A program made the translations under genes and the position numbers. Below, piece by piece: positions 24,324 through 35,600 of a DNA stretch of 64,000 nt; within the stretch, counting starts at the first letter, position 1, and the number at the start of each line of letters is the position of its first letter. Source of the stretch: Corylus avellana (lineage: Eukaryota; Streptophyta; Magnoliopsida; Fagales; Betulaceae); assembly GCF_901000735.1 (NCBI RefSeq), contig NC_081544.1:33555235-33619234 (forward strand), written 5' to 3'. The notes under the pieces were generated by a model, which saw nothing but the letters and a program-made list of their open reading frames with translations, did no database searches and had not been told where the DNA came from.

Positions 24324-25759
24324 TCATTCTCCTCTCTTTGATGGACCCTCCCATTTCTTCAACACTTGCAGCAAAATTTCATTCCATGTGTCTACGGGCC
24401 CCGGCAAGCACCAATGCACACAATCGTTCTGCACACGTTCTGCCACCCCATAAGCAAATGGAAAAGGATGCATGTATGGCCCCGGGTGACCATCCGGCCG
24501 CATTAACGACAACTTGGTCACGTCCAGCGCCTCCACTCTATACCCTGCAAATTGCTTAGCATTCTCCTGTGCCGCTTCCACTTCTTCCACCTCAATTTTT
24601 CTCATCTCTGCATTCATTCCTTCAAGCTGCTTCTCACTCTCGTTGTAAGGCTCTTTCTTTGGACAAGCTCCGGCCTTATCCCAATCACCTTCGAAATGGG
24701 AAGGCGAAAATGTGGTCACAATTACATCGATTCCATTACCATTAGATTTAGAGCCTCTCCTTTCAGTTATGGTCTTAAGGGTAGTCCTTAAACTCTTCCT
24801 TAAAACATCATAAAACCCAATCTCTGTGTGATTGAGACCAGGGCAGTAATGGCAGCCTAAAACTGAATCACCCTCGAAGTACACCGCCGGGTGCAGAAAC
24901 CAATGCCCAATTGAAAAAACAATCATGTCTATATGATCCAACTCACTTGCCCACCTTTCATCAACTCGATCTAAATACAATTTATTGTAATTAGGCTCTT
25001 GTTGCGATTTTTCAACACCTTTTACGAGAAAGGGTGACCAGTAAACTGATAGATTTGCATTACGAGAAGGGAAATTCCACCTACGAAATTTGTTCTCCTC
25101 GCTGTCACGGTAGACAAGGTTTGGCACAGAGGCAGTGGCTAGCATGCAGAGAAGGGATTCTAATTGGTTCCTAGCCATGGAGTCACCCACAAATGCTATA
25201 TGCTTGTTGCTAATGAGTTGAAGAAAAGTGTTTGGTTCAAACCTTGGTAGGCCGCATTTCTTGGGCTTCCACCTCCAATGGAGGTAGTCCAGGTCTGGTC
25301 TGCCATGGCTGATGCAATTCTGGCCATCCTTGATGGCACCGCATGTTGTTCCATTGTATAAAGGGCCCGACTTGTCATGGACCCATTTGCCGATGGTGTA
25401 GTCACATGGAGTGTCATCAGCTCTTTCCTGTTCTGCACAACATATAGAGCCTTTTTCAGTAATAAATCGCAAAACCCAACAAATATTTGAGTGTTTTTCA
25501 ACCAAAAAAAAAAGAGTGCGTGCGTGCGTGTACCTTTAGAAGAAGAAATATGAGTCGGAGAAGCGGAGGAGGTGATGGCTATGGAGGAGGTACTTGGAAG
25601 CTGGTCGGTGGAAGATTGAGGGAGTTGGAGAGGGTAAAAGTAAAGGCGAAAGATGGCTAAGGGGAAGATAGCATAGATGGTCCACGGTAAGAGCTTCCTG
25701 GTGAGGGAGTGCAGTTGGTCTTTGAAAGGACTTGCTGCCCCAACACCCATTGATTTCAT
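24324..25759 (-). CDS. Trichome birefringence-like (TBL) O-acetyltransferase
   Basis: Two exons, complement(join(24324..25431+1,25534..25759)), i.e. exon 2 is 24324-25432, encode 444 residues. TBL proteins are Golgi type II membrane enzymes that O-acetylate cell-wall polysaccharides. A basic N-terminus is followed by a signal anchor (LLPWTIYAIFPLAIF, about residues 24-38), a Ser-rich stem, and the TBL domain beginning CDYTIGKWV. The catalytic GDS motif reads FVGDSMARNQ (Ser about 160) and the DxxH motif reads DCVHWCLPG (Asp about 412, His about 415), so both halves of the esterase-type active site are present. The C-terminal style (HPGPYMHPFPF) fits the TBL23-26 clade; substrate is uncertain. 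The start is the first ATG of MKSMGVGAASPF; a second ATG lies 9 nt downstream. Confidence 0.9.
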
Positions 25760-27182
25760 TGGTGTTCTTCTTCTCCTCCTTCCTGCTTTTTCTCTATCCT
25801 TAATTATCTCTGTTTTCTGGAGTGTTTCAGAGGTGAGAAGGCTGAGCAAGACACCAAAAAAATTAGTACTTTTTCTCTCTTGGGTTGGCGGAGTGAGAGA
25901 GAGAAAGAGAGAGGGGTTGCGTTTTGTTTGTGGTGCGTGACACAGTAAAGTCACATCGAGTCCAGTAATTTTAGCCAAAGCTTTGGCGTTGACTGCTGTT
26001 TTTTCTAGATATTGATGCCTGTTACAGCAACATGTGGTACTCTAGCAAAACCCTTCTTTTTTTTTTTTTTTCTTTTTTTTTTTTTATTTTTGTGGTGGGC
26101 AAGGTATATGGCCGCCCTATACGGTTTGATTAATGGGGACCTGGGGCTGGGGTTAGTTGCCACCATTAAGGGCAGGTCGAAACCCAAAAGTACCCATATG
26201 TTGATGGGACATAAAGCATGTAACTCCGGCTTTGCAAGGGCAAAATCGTCTTTGAGATACAAATTAGTGCTCCCCATCACCCCCAATTATTTCTGTCAAT
26301 TTGTAATCAACATCCAAAGGAAAAAGCCAGAGTACTAATATCCAATTAGAAAGCGCCTCGTGGTTCGTAGACATCAAAGGACATCCCGATTAATCTAAGA
26401 TTATAGGAAGTCGGTGAGCCGGTTGTCTCAAGCCTCCGTATTACTCTCAAGTCTTTCTATTTAAATCCCTATAATCACTTGCCCAAATAAGGGGGATATT
26501 ATAGGGCGGCTATGGCGGAGTTGTAAATTATAGTGTTATAATTGTTTTTCTATTATTATTCTTTTCACTGTCCTTATTTATTGTCATTACCATTGGCGAA
26601 GTTGTCACAATCCTCACTCACAAAATCATTGTTATTATTATTATTAAACTTTATTGAATTACTATTTATTTTAAAAAAAATTTAAGCTAATATAAGATAA
26701 TTGATTTAATTGTTTAATTAATTATTTTATTTAATCATATATTTGCAATAGATTTGATTGTTGGATGCACATCACCCATCTATTAGTATTGTTGAACACA
26801 CAACTACTATTATCGTTGGACACACAACGTGCATCCACGCATCCACCATTATGGTAGACGTACAAAGTACATTCATCATTTTTGTTGGATGCGTAGCGCA
26901 CATCTTCCATAATTACAGGGTATGCATCTATTACTATTGATGAGTTCGCTTCTACCATTACTGATGAATGTGCAATTACTATTACTATTGAACATGGCAT
27001 AATTATCATTGTAGAACTCATTAATTTGTGCGCTTTTACCATTATTAATGAATGCACAATTATAATTACTGTTGAACTTGGAATTGTTATCATTGTTGAA
27101 CTTATCAATATTGTATTATGACAAATGGAACATCCATTATCATTATTATCGAGTATATACTTAGTATTCAAATGCGGTTAAA
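25760..27182. other. TBL promoter side and repeat-like DNA
   Basis: A GA/CT-rich leader near 25780-25920 probably belongs to the TBL gene. 26052-26085 is a poly-T run. From about 26750 to 27170 the sequence is a degenerate patchwork of ATTATTGTTG and GGATGC(A/G)CA words with no family I recognise. Confidence 0.4.
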
Positions 27183-27920
27183 ATGTTAATGTGGAGAGTT
27201 TGTCAAAAACTTCGACCTACCAAAATGAATTTATTGAGAAGTGGGGTCGTCCAAGATGCACAATGTCCAATTTATGGGAGGGATGAAGAAATGGTCAAGT
27301 GCATCTTATGGAGTTGTCCATCAGACAATATGTTTGGAGTTGTGGTCCAACAAAATTGCAAAAATGCATTGATGAGGGGCTCACTTGTTTTCATGTGTAG
27401 AAAAGATGAGTTTACCGCGATGATAGCCTGAAAATATATGGATTCAGAGGAACAATGTAGCGCATGGGGTGAATTCTCTCGTCTTAAGCAAGTATCTCGA
27501 GAAGTTATTGTCTCTCTTGATGAATTTAGGAGAGTAAACGAAAAGGAGCATGAAGTGTAGGGTCCTCCTCAAGTAGACACACCAATGCTTTGGTAAAAGC
27601 CTTCCACAAGTATGTTTAAAATTAATTGGAACGTAGTTGTAGATAAGGGGCTAGAGCATATAAGAATTAACTTCCTTTCGTAGTACACCTACTCCAAGGG
27701 GAATTCGAATCCCCATTGGACTTATCGTACGAGACCATGTGCAAATAGTTCTAGTAGCATGTAGTTTGACAAAAAGAAAAGAAAAAAATGTTGATAGAAC
27801 CTACTGTTGATAAATCTCTAATATCATTACAAGCCATTATCAAAGATGAAGATCTTCTTGACATTAGAGTGGAAGGCTATAAGGCTTATTTGTTTAGGAT
27901 AGCTTAAGATGTTAAACCCA
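27183..27920 (+). pseudogene. Decayed LINE C-terminus (zinc knuckle + RNase H)
   Basis: Translation gives WRVCQKLRPTKMNLLRSGVV, then CPIYGRDEEMVKCILWSCPS, the signature of the reverse-transcriptase zinc-binding region of plant LINEs (C-x-x-x-G-x-E-x-x-x-H/C). Downstream, after several stops, come FKINWNVVVDKGLEHI and, later, VEGYKAYLFRIA, matching the RNase H-like domain that closes such elements. At least four stops or frameshifts show it is dead. Boundaries are approximate. Confidence 0.6.
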
Positions 27921-28439
27921 TTTGTCTTAAACAAATAGACCTTGCAAACTCTTATTTTTAGGCGATTGGAATTCTTTGAAATTATAATAACCTAATATGG
28001 TTGCATTTATGTATATGAACTCACCACGGTTAGATTCCATCACAAATTGATGGATGATGATGTGATATTGGGTCCATGATGATGATGAACGTAACCAGGA
28101 AAAAAGAATTAACAAGGTTAGCCGCATGATCATGTTGGCGTTTTGTACACAATGCAGCGATATTGTATATTGAGGACGCCACAGAATTCTCGCTATCATG
28201 AACATGACCTCTTACCTAAAAGGCGAAGAAGTCTTGCTGTCATAAATAAGGCCTCCAACCTAAAAGCACGAGGAAAAGCCACTAGAGTCAGACAAACCAA
28301 TCACAATCATCTTGTGAAAGCAATTCATTATTTATATATATGTACACACTCTCATACGCATACTTTATACGAGTATAAATTTATTGAAATTAGTGACAGT
28401 ATAGAGAGTAATATTTGAATACCAATGGTTGGTCAAGTA

Positions 28440-28715
28440 GACTAGCGGAGTGAATCAATGTTCACGGAGCAGGACCTTAACATATTTTGGGGTACGGTAC
28501 AGTAAGGTACGGAGTATTTTGAGATTTTTCAAAATACGTTCATACAATTAGGGTTTTCTAATATATTTGTTATATTGTAACCCTGAATCATTAATAGTAA
28601 AATATAGTCGCACTTTTTGTGAACGTAGGCACATTGCCGAACCACGTAAATTTGTGTCTCAACTATTTCTTTTTCAATTTCATATTATTCATTATTGGTG
28701 TGCACGATAACAACT
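28440..28715 (+). mobile_element. Copia-type LTR fragment
   Basis: The segment GAACGTAGGCACATTGCCG, then AACCACGTAAATTTGTGTC at about 28620-28660, is the characteristic 3' part of many plant Copia LTRs. A related motif occurs in the solo LTR at 58702. No boundaries or target duplication could be fixed. Confidence 0.5.
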
Positions 28716-29678
28716 TTTATTTTATTTCTACATTTATGTGGTTACAAAACTTTGCTCAAAATTAAGCTGGACCATTAAAGTGACATGTATTCTTAAAGTA
28801 TGCTAGAAATTGATGATGGTGTTGTCACATCAAAATAGTGAAATAATAATGGGATCAAAATGTAGTTTCGAATATTACTCGTGTTAAAAATGCACGTGAG
28901 AACCAATACTTTTTATATATAAAAAATTGCATGCGAAAATTACATGTTTGAAGAATATATATCAATTTAATATAATGGGTTTGAGAAATTTTCTCCAGGC
29001 GAATTCGGAGGAAAATGTGAACGTTATATTCAAGAAGTAAGTCGATGGAAATAAGTTACATGGGACAGATCTAAGATTCAAATTAATAGATAATATCAAT
29101 TAATAATTAAAGAGAGTTATGGAGGGCAACTGGCAAGTGTTTTCAAGCACCATAGTATATATATATATTCACCATTTCTTTTAATTAAAGCAAGCTCTTA
29201 GACTTATTAATATAAGAATATCACATTGATAGTGGAAAATCCAGAGGACAAAGAGGAAGAGAAATGCCATTTTGGAGTTCATTTACACTGGAATGAGGAA
29301 ATTTAGTGTTATCAGAGAAGGAATCATTTGGGTTAATTGGTTTTGGAGGTATGCAAAAGCATCAAATTAAGTTGTCTCTGCAAGATTCTCTCGGCGATCT
29401 TGGTATCTAGCTTGATTTATCTTGTATTTAGCTGTCAGCTTAGCAGATTCACAAGATAATATATCTACTAATCATCAAATTATATGCAACTATACAAGTA
29501 GTTTATGCATGTTACGTACATATAATATAATATAGATCCAACAAAATCTCCTTTTCAAGAGCCCCTCATTGTTGAATATCTTTCTGAGAAACTTTAGCAT
29601 ATACGAAATCAACTTAAGAACATTATATACAACACATATAGGCATGGGCATCCTCCAAATTTGTGGAGGCCATTTTGC

Positions 29679-29732
<54 letters not shown>

Positions 29733-30798
29733 TACTTGATAATTAAACTTAGTTCTTTAAAAAAAACAGCATTCTTAATCTTAATTAAGCATCCAATAAG
29801 TTAATCAAACACTTTACCATTGAGGTTTGAAATTCCCATAATTGTATTAGACTCATATGTCTCATCCGCACATGGAAATTCGAATAAAATGGAAGGGAAC
29901 GGCCTATGGGCAGTGAACGTTGTGGTGGCCAGCTCAGTTTCCCATTCATTATTATTATTCTTATTTTTATACTTGCACCAATTTCAACTAAAAACTACTA
30001 ATTAACGGTACAAAAGCAAAGATGTGTAAAAAGATACATTATGTATATATACAAATCATACTATACAAATCACCTTCACCTTCTCCGGCCTCTCCACCAC
30101 CTTGCCACCGCGCCGGCGCGTGGCCTCCATGTGCCTGTGCATGGATCCTACTCTCCAGCTCGTGCTCCACATGCGCCAATCAGTGTGCTCAAGCTGCCAC
30201 GCCTCCGTTGGTGCTATTGTAGCTGGTCTTTTTGTTGTATTTTTGTATTTTATTTTGTTTTTTTTGTTGCTGTAGTCGGCAGGTTTGAATTTATGTCTCC
30301 CTATTTTTCTTTAGATATATTCAGTAGCGGAGACTTTTGCTTTAAAGAAGGTGTTGGTGCCTCTCTCTCCTTCTATTATTGTTTAATGTTACAACAGTGT
30401 CTTTTCTGCTTCAACTTCCTTTGGGTGGTTGTTGTAGGTTCATAGTAGGGGTTCAAATGAGTCGTTTGTCCCTATCTGTTCCTCTTTTACTTCTGAAACC
30501 GCTTTATGCGGCCTACTTAAGAGGTCCGTGACACTTGTTTGTCCAATTTCTTACATTTTATATATAATTTTATAATGTATTTTTCGTTTTAGAACTGATG
30601 TTCAAAAGTCCACTCATTTTTCGGTGTTTTGATCCATTGTACCATTTCCTTAATTATTTTAATTAGGAAAAACCGAAAAAAAATAATTGTGTCAGGTAGG
30701 AGGACCATTGTACCAACCCCTACTCTAAGTTAGGATAATTATTCGGCAAGTCCAATGGCCAAATTGAATTATCTTAGTTAAACCTTAAATTGATGGGT
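28716..30798. other. Intergenic; GC-rich island at 30060-30220
   Basis: Mostly AT-rich. 30065-30220 is abruptly GC-rich (CCACCTTGCCACCGCGCCGG) followed by T-rich DNA, a composition seen in 5' UTRs of plant LINEs; compare 53160-53470. No intact gene is supported. Confidence 0.4.
29684..29727. repeat. (AT)n microsatellite
   Basis: About 22 uninterrupted AT units. Confidence 0.95.
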
Positions 30799-31453
30799 TT
30801 TTTTTTTTTTTTTTTTTTTTTTTGGAATAATTGTGTTCTTAATACAGGAGTAAAATTGAGTGAGACATTCCATGAATACAACACGTACGACAGACAGGCA
30901 TCAAGCAAGCATGTCTAATATAAAATTACAAATAAAACCTTATCATCGGTCGTGGATCCCACACATGGCCTCGTTGCATTTTTTAGTTTTTTGAGTTTTC
31001 CCCATCTTCTGAATCTGAAACCACCAATGATGCGTTTATTTTCCAGCTCACCCAAATTAGCCCAATAGAACGACAGCAAATCCTGCCATCTGGACGCCAT
31101 GATCGTTGTTCATACAGCCCAACCACAATGATTACAGAAAGAAAGCAAATGCCGGTGAGCGTGCACAGAACAACGATCTTAAACTTCTTATTGAAGATCG
31201 GACGGTGACCATAATTCAATCTAAATCTAATGCATTTATGAGCAGGGAGGGGATGTATTATGTACATCCCACAACATTTTAAACTCGGATTTTTGACCGT
31301 CCATATACTACAAAATCCAAAATATTCCACGCTTATAAAAAAAAAACGTATGAAATTAGAGAAAAAAAAAAGGGATTGTAAACAAAACATTATTTTATTT
31401 TTGCCAGAAGTTGGTGTATTCACGAGAGCACCGACCACTTCGGTATCGTCCAT
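30799..31453 (-). other. Possible poly(A) retrosequence, minus strand
   Basis: A 30-plus T run at 30799-30832 could be a poly-A tail on the minus strand. Above it two overlapping minus-strand frames (30915-31100 and 30983-31453) include a hydrophobic stretch IVVLCTLTGICFLSVIIVV. I do not recognise the protein and found no target duplication, so a retrocopy is only a suggestion. Confidence 0.25.
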
Positions 31454-31543
31454 CTATGTGGTTGGTTGGTATTGTGGACCCCATCTTCTATTTGTGGATG
31501 GATTTTGGCTTTGATTCAGTTTAATTTAACCTACACAAATTAG

Positions 31544-31659
31544 GTTTTTAAGGAGTAGCTCAATCGACTGTGAACCACCCTTCATGAAGCAGAGGTCACT
31601 AGTTCGAATTTCTCTTCCCAATTTCCTTGTGTGGACATGTAAAAAAAAAAAAAAAAAAG
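31544..31659 (+). mobile_element. tRNA-derived SINE, copy 1
   Basis: Box A-like GTAGCTCAATCG (31555) and box B-like GGTCACTAGTTCGAATTTC (31593-31611) are followed by GTGTGGACATGT and an 18-nt A tail. It is flanked by CCTAYACAAATTAG at 31530-31543 and 31660-31673 (13 of 14 identical), a target-site duplication. Confidence 0.8.
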
Positions 31660-31718
31660 CCTATACAAATTAGAAGGCCTCCAGAAAAAAAAAATAAAAA
31701 AATGATCGATACATTTTA

Positions 31719-31827
31719 TTTTATTTTTATTTTTTTACATGTCCCCATAAAAGAGGGAAGAGGGATCCGAACTAGTAACCTCCAATTCATTAGGCGTAGT
31801 CCTAGCCGATTGAGCTACTTCTTGGGT
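31719..31827 (-). mobile_element. tRNA-derived SINE, copy 2
   Basis: Minus-strand copy of the same family: GTAGCTCAATCGGCTAGGA, then GGTTACTAGTTCGGATCCC, then GGGGACATGT and an A-rich tail. The 11-bp direct repeat GATACATTTTA flanks it at 31708-31718 and 31828-31838. Confidence 0.8.
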
Positions 31828-31838
31828 GATACATTTTA

Positions 31839-32180
31839 ATTTTTAAATATTTTGTGTTGTCCGGTAAAATACTAGAAAACCATTTTCACATCTCAAATAC
31901 GAGTTAATTAAATGAATTTTCAAATTTAGTTCTTACTACTAACATATTACAATTTTTTTCTAAAAAATAAATTCAAAACATTTTGCAAAAAATATTATAT
32001 ATATATATGAGTAATACTATATATTACACTCCTATCCCACCTCCATTCCATATGGCTAATGGGATAGCTATTGATTTATTTATTTTATTTTTAACAAGAG
32101 TTAATGGACACTGTCACACAAGCTCAATAGTATGAAGGTATAGTATATAGCATTTCTCATTAAATATTCCATAACATGTT
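31839..32180. other. Spacer between SINE copies
   Basis: AT-rich DNA with no recognised feature. Confidence 0.4.
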
Positions 32181-32281
32181 TTTTGACATGTCCGCATAAG
32201 GGGAGGGAAAGGGGGAGACATATTTGAATTAGTGACTTCCGCTTCATAAAGCGTGGTCTATAGCCGATTGATGACTTCGTG
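32181..32281 (-). mobile_element. tRNA-derived SINE, copy 3
   Basis: Minus-strand copy: a diverged box A region (ATCAATCGGCTATAG), GTCACTAATTCAAATATGTC in place of box B, and GCGGACATGTC before the A-rich tail. Box B has decayed more than in copies 1 and 2. No clear target duplication. Confidence 0.65.
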
Positions 32282-32671
32282 TCATGTATTTTAAGTGACT
32301 GGCATGAACAACCACTTAAAACATGTTACTATTCTCAACTAATATAAAATGAATGTGATAAATGAGCGAAAAGTAACCTGAAGCGAGCAACTATCAATGT
32401 CAAGTTTGAGCCCATCTCACTGTCAAACAAAAAAAAAAAAAAAAAAGTTGAAGCCCATCTCTCCCCTCCGTATACCATTTGGTTTGATGAGGCTCTATAC
32501 AACGGTCTCCTTCCTCAACCCAAACCAAGCCCACCAACGACAAACTTGACCCAACCCAATAGGCAAAGGAAGGGAACATAGAAAGCCCAAAATGTCACAA
32601 ATAAACCCACAATAGTAGAGAACAATAAAACATTGAATTATTTAACAGAGAGGCAGCTGAAGCAGAAGCAG

Positions 32672-35600
32672 ATGGCCATGGATGGAAGCGCCAACCCTGA
32701 GGACTTCGTGGTGGGCTGCCTGCTCTCCATCAAGACCACCTTAGGCGACGAGTTCGAAGGCCAGGTCATCACCTTCGACCGCTTCTCCAACATCCTCGTC
32801 CTTCATATCCTTCCAACCGCCCTAATTATGTTTTTTTTGCTAACCCTAGAAAGCTAAACAAAAACAAAATTTTGAGGTTCACTGTTATTCTTTTTTGTTC
32901 TTCTTTAACATTTGTTGGGTGCGAACAAGAGGGTTCGAAGCAGGGAACTCGCAGGAATATAAGGCTGTTGAAGGCCAACTATATAAAAGAGTGGTCTTTA
33001 TTGGGCCAAGCAGAAGACCCACTTGATATCAAAAAGTGTTATCTTGATCTTAATAGTCTGCAAGCTCGAGAAGATTCGGCCATTCGGTGGGTTTTATTTA
33101 TTTATTTTATAGCATTTTGCATTACAACCTCATTTGGGATTTTTTTTTTTCTTGTGTATTTCTTGCTGATTTTGTTGACGAATAATGATTTGTTTGATGA
33201 GGTTGATTGCAGACAGGCAGAGGCAGATGCTGAGAGGATAGGCGTGGGTGTCACCAGCGAGGCCCAGAACATTTTCGACGCCTTGTCCAAAACGTAAGTG
33301 CCAGCCCTCGTAATCTGAAGATTATGCAATTTATTACTATAATTCGTATTTTGTTACTAGTACACTTTTATGTGCTTCAAGGAGAGTTGGTCAGTTACTA
33401 AACTTGGCATTTTAGAGTACCTGAACAGTTATTATTGCAATTTGCATCACTGGTATTATATTGTCACGAATTCAATAGGGTTGAAGTCTTACTATAGACG
33501 CACTTTATTCTGTTAAAAGTCTTGTAACTGAAGAATCTGTGGTCTGCCAAAAGAAAATAAAAAAAGAAAGTAAGAGGTGGAATTTGTGATGATTTTATAA
33601 GTAAAAGGGCAATGGAGACTGAAGTAGATGTCTATTTGAAATATTCATTTTGTGAATCGGAGGAGATGAAGTCTATGCATATGTAACCGTTTTGTAGAAA
33701 GTAAATCTCTAATTTTGTTGAAGTATGACTATGCCCTTAGTACCCTACTCTATGAGAAAAACAAAGAGATAAGACCAACATCAACTTGCATTTTTTATTC
33801 TCCATTTCAAAAAATGTTATCATATTTCTTTCCTTTGGAAACGCTAGACACCCCATATTGTTCATGTCGTTGAAAACAGCCTGTGAGCCTTTTATCAGTC
33901 TTGGCAATATCTAACAAATCTCTAATTGAAAACAATAGCCAAAATGTCCAAAACGATGTAACAACACAAGAACAGGTGGTCAATCGTCTCTTCTTACACA
34001 TTATTTATTACCACGTATCTGTTAACATGGTTTCTTAAAATTGATCAGAAATTGGGAGTTATTTTTCTATCAAATATTAATTTATGTGAGCCTAGCTTTA
34101 TGGACTCTGTAGGTGTCTTTTCACTGGGAGAAATTTTCATTGACCTGTGTTTCTGAAACTTGGAAGTGTGGGAAACTGGAAGGCATATCATGACTTATGT
34201 GACTTTAAGTGTTAAGCTTTTTGTTCTGTAAGCAAATAGTAAATGTTGGCTAGTGGACACCTAAATATTACAAAATAACCACTGAGGGTGGTTTTCTTTA
34301 TATGGACGGCGGCTCTAAGTAAAATATTAATATTGGATAACTTACGTAGAAGGAATATTATAGTGACTGAATGGTGTTACATGTGCAAGCATGGTGGAGA
34401 GTCGATCAATCATTTATTCCTACATTGTCAGGTGGCTACCGAGATTTGGAGTGCAATTTTTCAACTATTTGGGGTTGTGTGGGTCATGCCTTGCAGGGTG
34501 AGTGAGTGTTTGGGAAGTTGAAGGGGAAGGGGACAAATGGGAAATCATATTGCGTTGCACATATGGAGACTAGCACCATTGTGCATGATGTGGTATGTTT
34601 GGAGAGAACGGAATGCTCGAAGCTTTGACGATTGTGAGCGAGAATTGGTTCATTTGAAGAAGTTGGTGCTACAAACGCTGTTTTCATGGAACGTGGCTTG
34701 GCCTATTCCAACTACTTCTACTTTTTTCTGAATTTCTAGATTTATGCTCTTCTTTCTCTACGGAATAGGGGTCTCTTGTATGTTCCCTGTGTACCTGGGT
34801 TGCGCTCCTCTGCGCGTTGCTTAAATATACATTATTTATAAAAAAAAATATATATTACAAAATAACCCGACTTTTGCCATGATAATTTGAGTTATTTAAT
34901 GCCAAAGATAACTGTGGCTATTATGGTTAAAGATTGATATATGTGAACCCCCTCTCTCTCAATGTGGCAAGATGCTAGAGGGAGAAGAGCAAGATGCAGT
35001 CGGTATGATTTACACTACAATTAATTTTGGGATGATTTTTTATGCTTTTTGACTGGTGGTTGTCTGCCGTCAGTATGGATGCTAACAACTCTAGACTCCA
35101 ATATTATGACCAGCTTCCTAAAAGAGACGAATGCCGAATCGGTTTTTCTGATTCATCATTAGTATTTGGTTTCAGTTCTAATCAGGAATTTGTCCCTTTG
35201 ATCTTAGGCTATCGGTGTTGCTGGCAATAGTTCTTGGAAGAGATTTTGTTCACACTTGGGTAGCCTTCTATTGTATTAATACAAAGTTTGGTGACTCAAG
35301 TGTTATGGTGAAAGTTGTTGAAATAATTTTTTTGGGGTGGGGTGGGGCAACTTTGTTTGTATTGCCAAAGCAGAGTTTGGGAGGAAAAATCTCAATATGG
35401 TCATAACGTTTAGCACCTTCACTTGAAGTGGCCATTCTCAAAATTTAAACCCATGCTCCTGTCCTTGATAACCTGAGACCTTTAACATGCAGTAAAATTG
35501 TTTTATTGCAATTGCTTAATCGTATTTAGGTAATCGTTTAAATTTTCTTTTCCTTTTCTTTTGTTTGTAAGATTTGAACTAGAAGTCTAGAGGATGGTTC

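Noticed and set aside
32797..32860. LSM12 exon 1 reading through to a stop as a short protein
   Set aside because: It would lose half the Lsm domain and all of the AD domain, while AT-AC splicing gives a full-length family protein.
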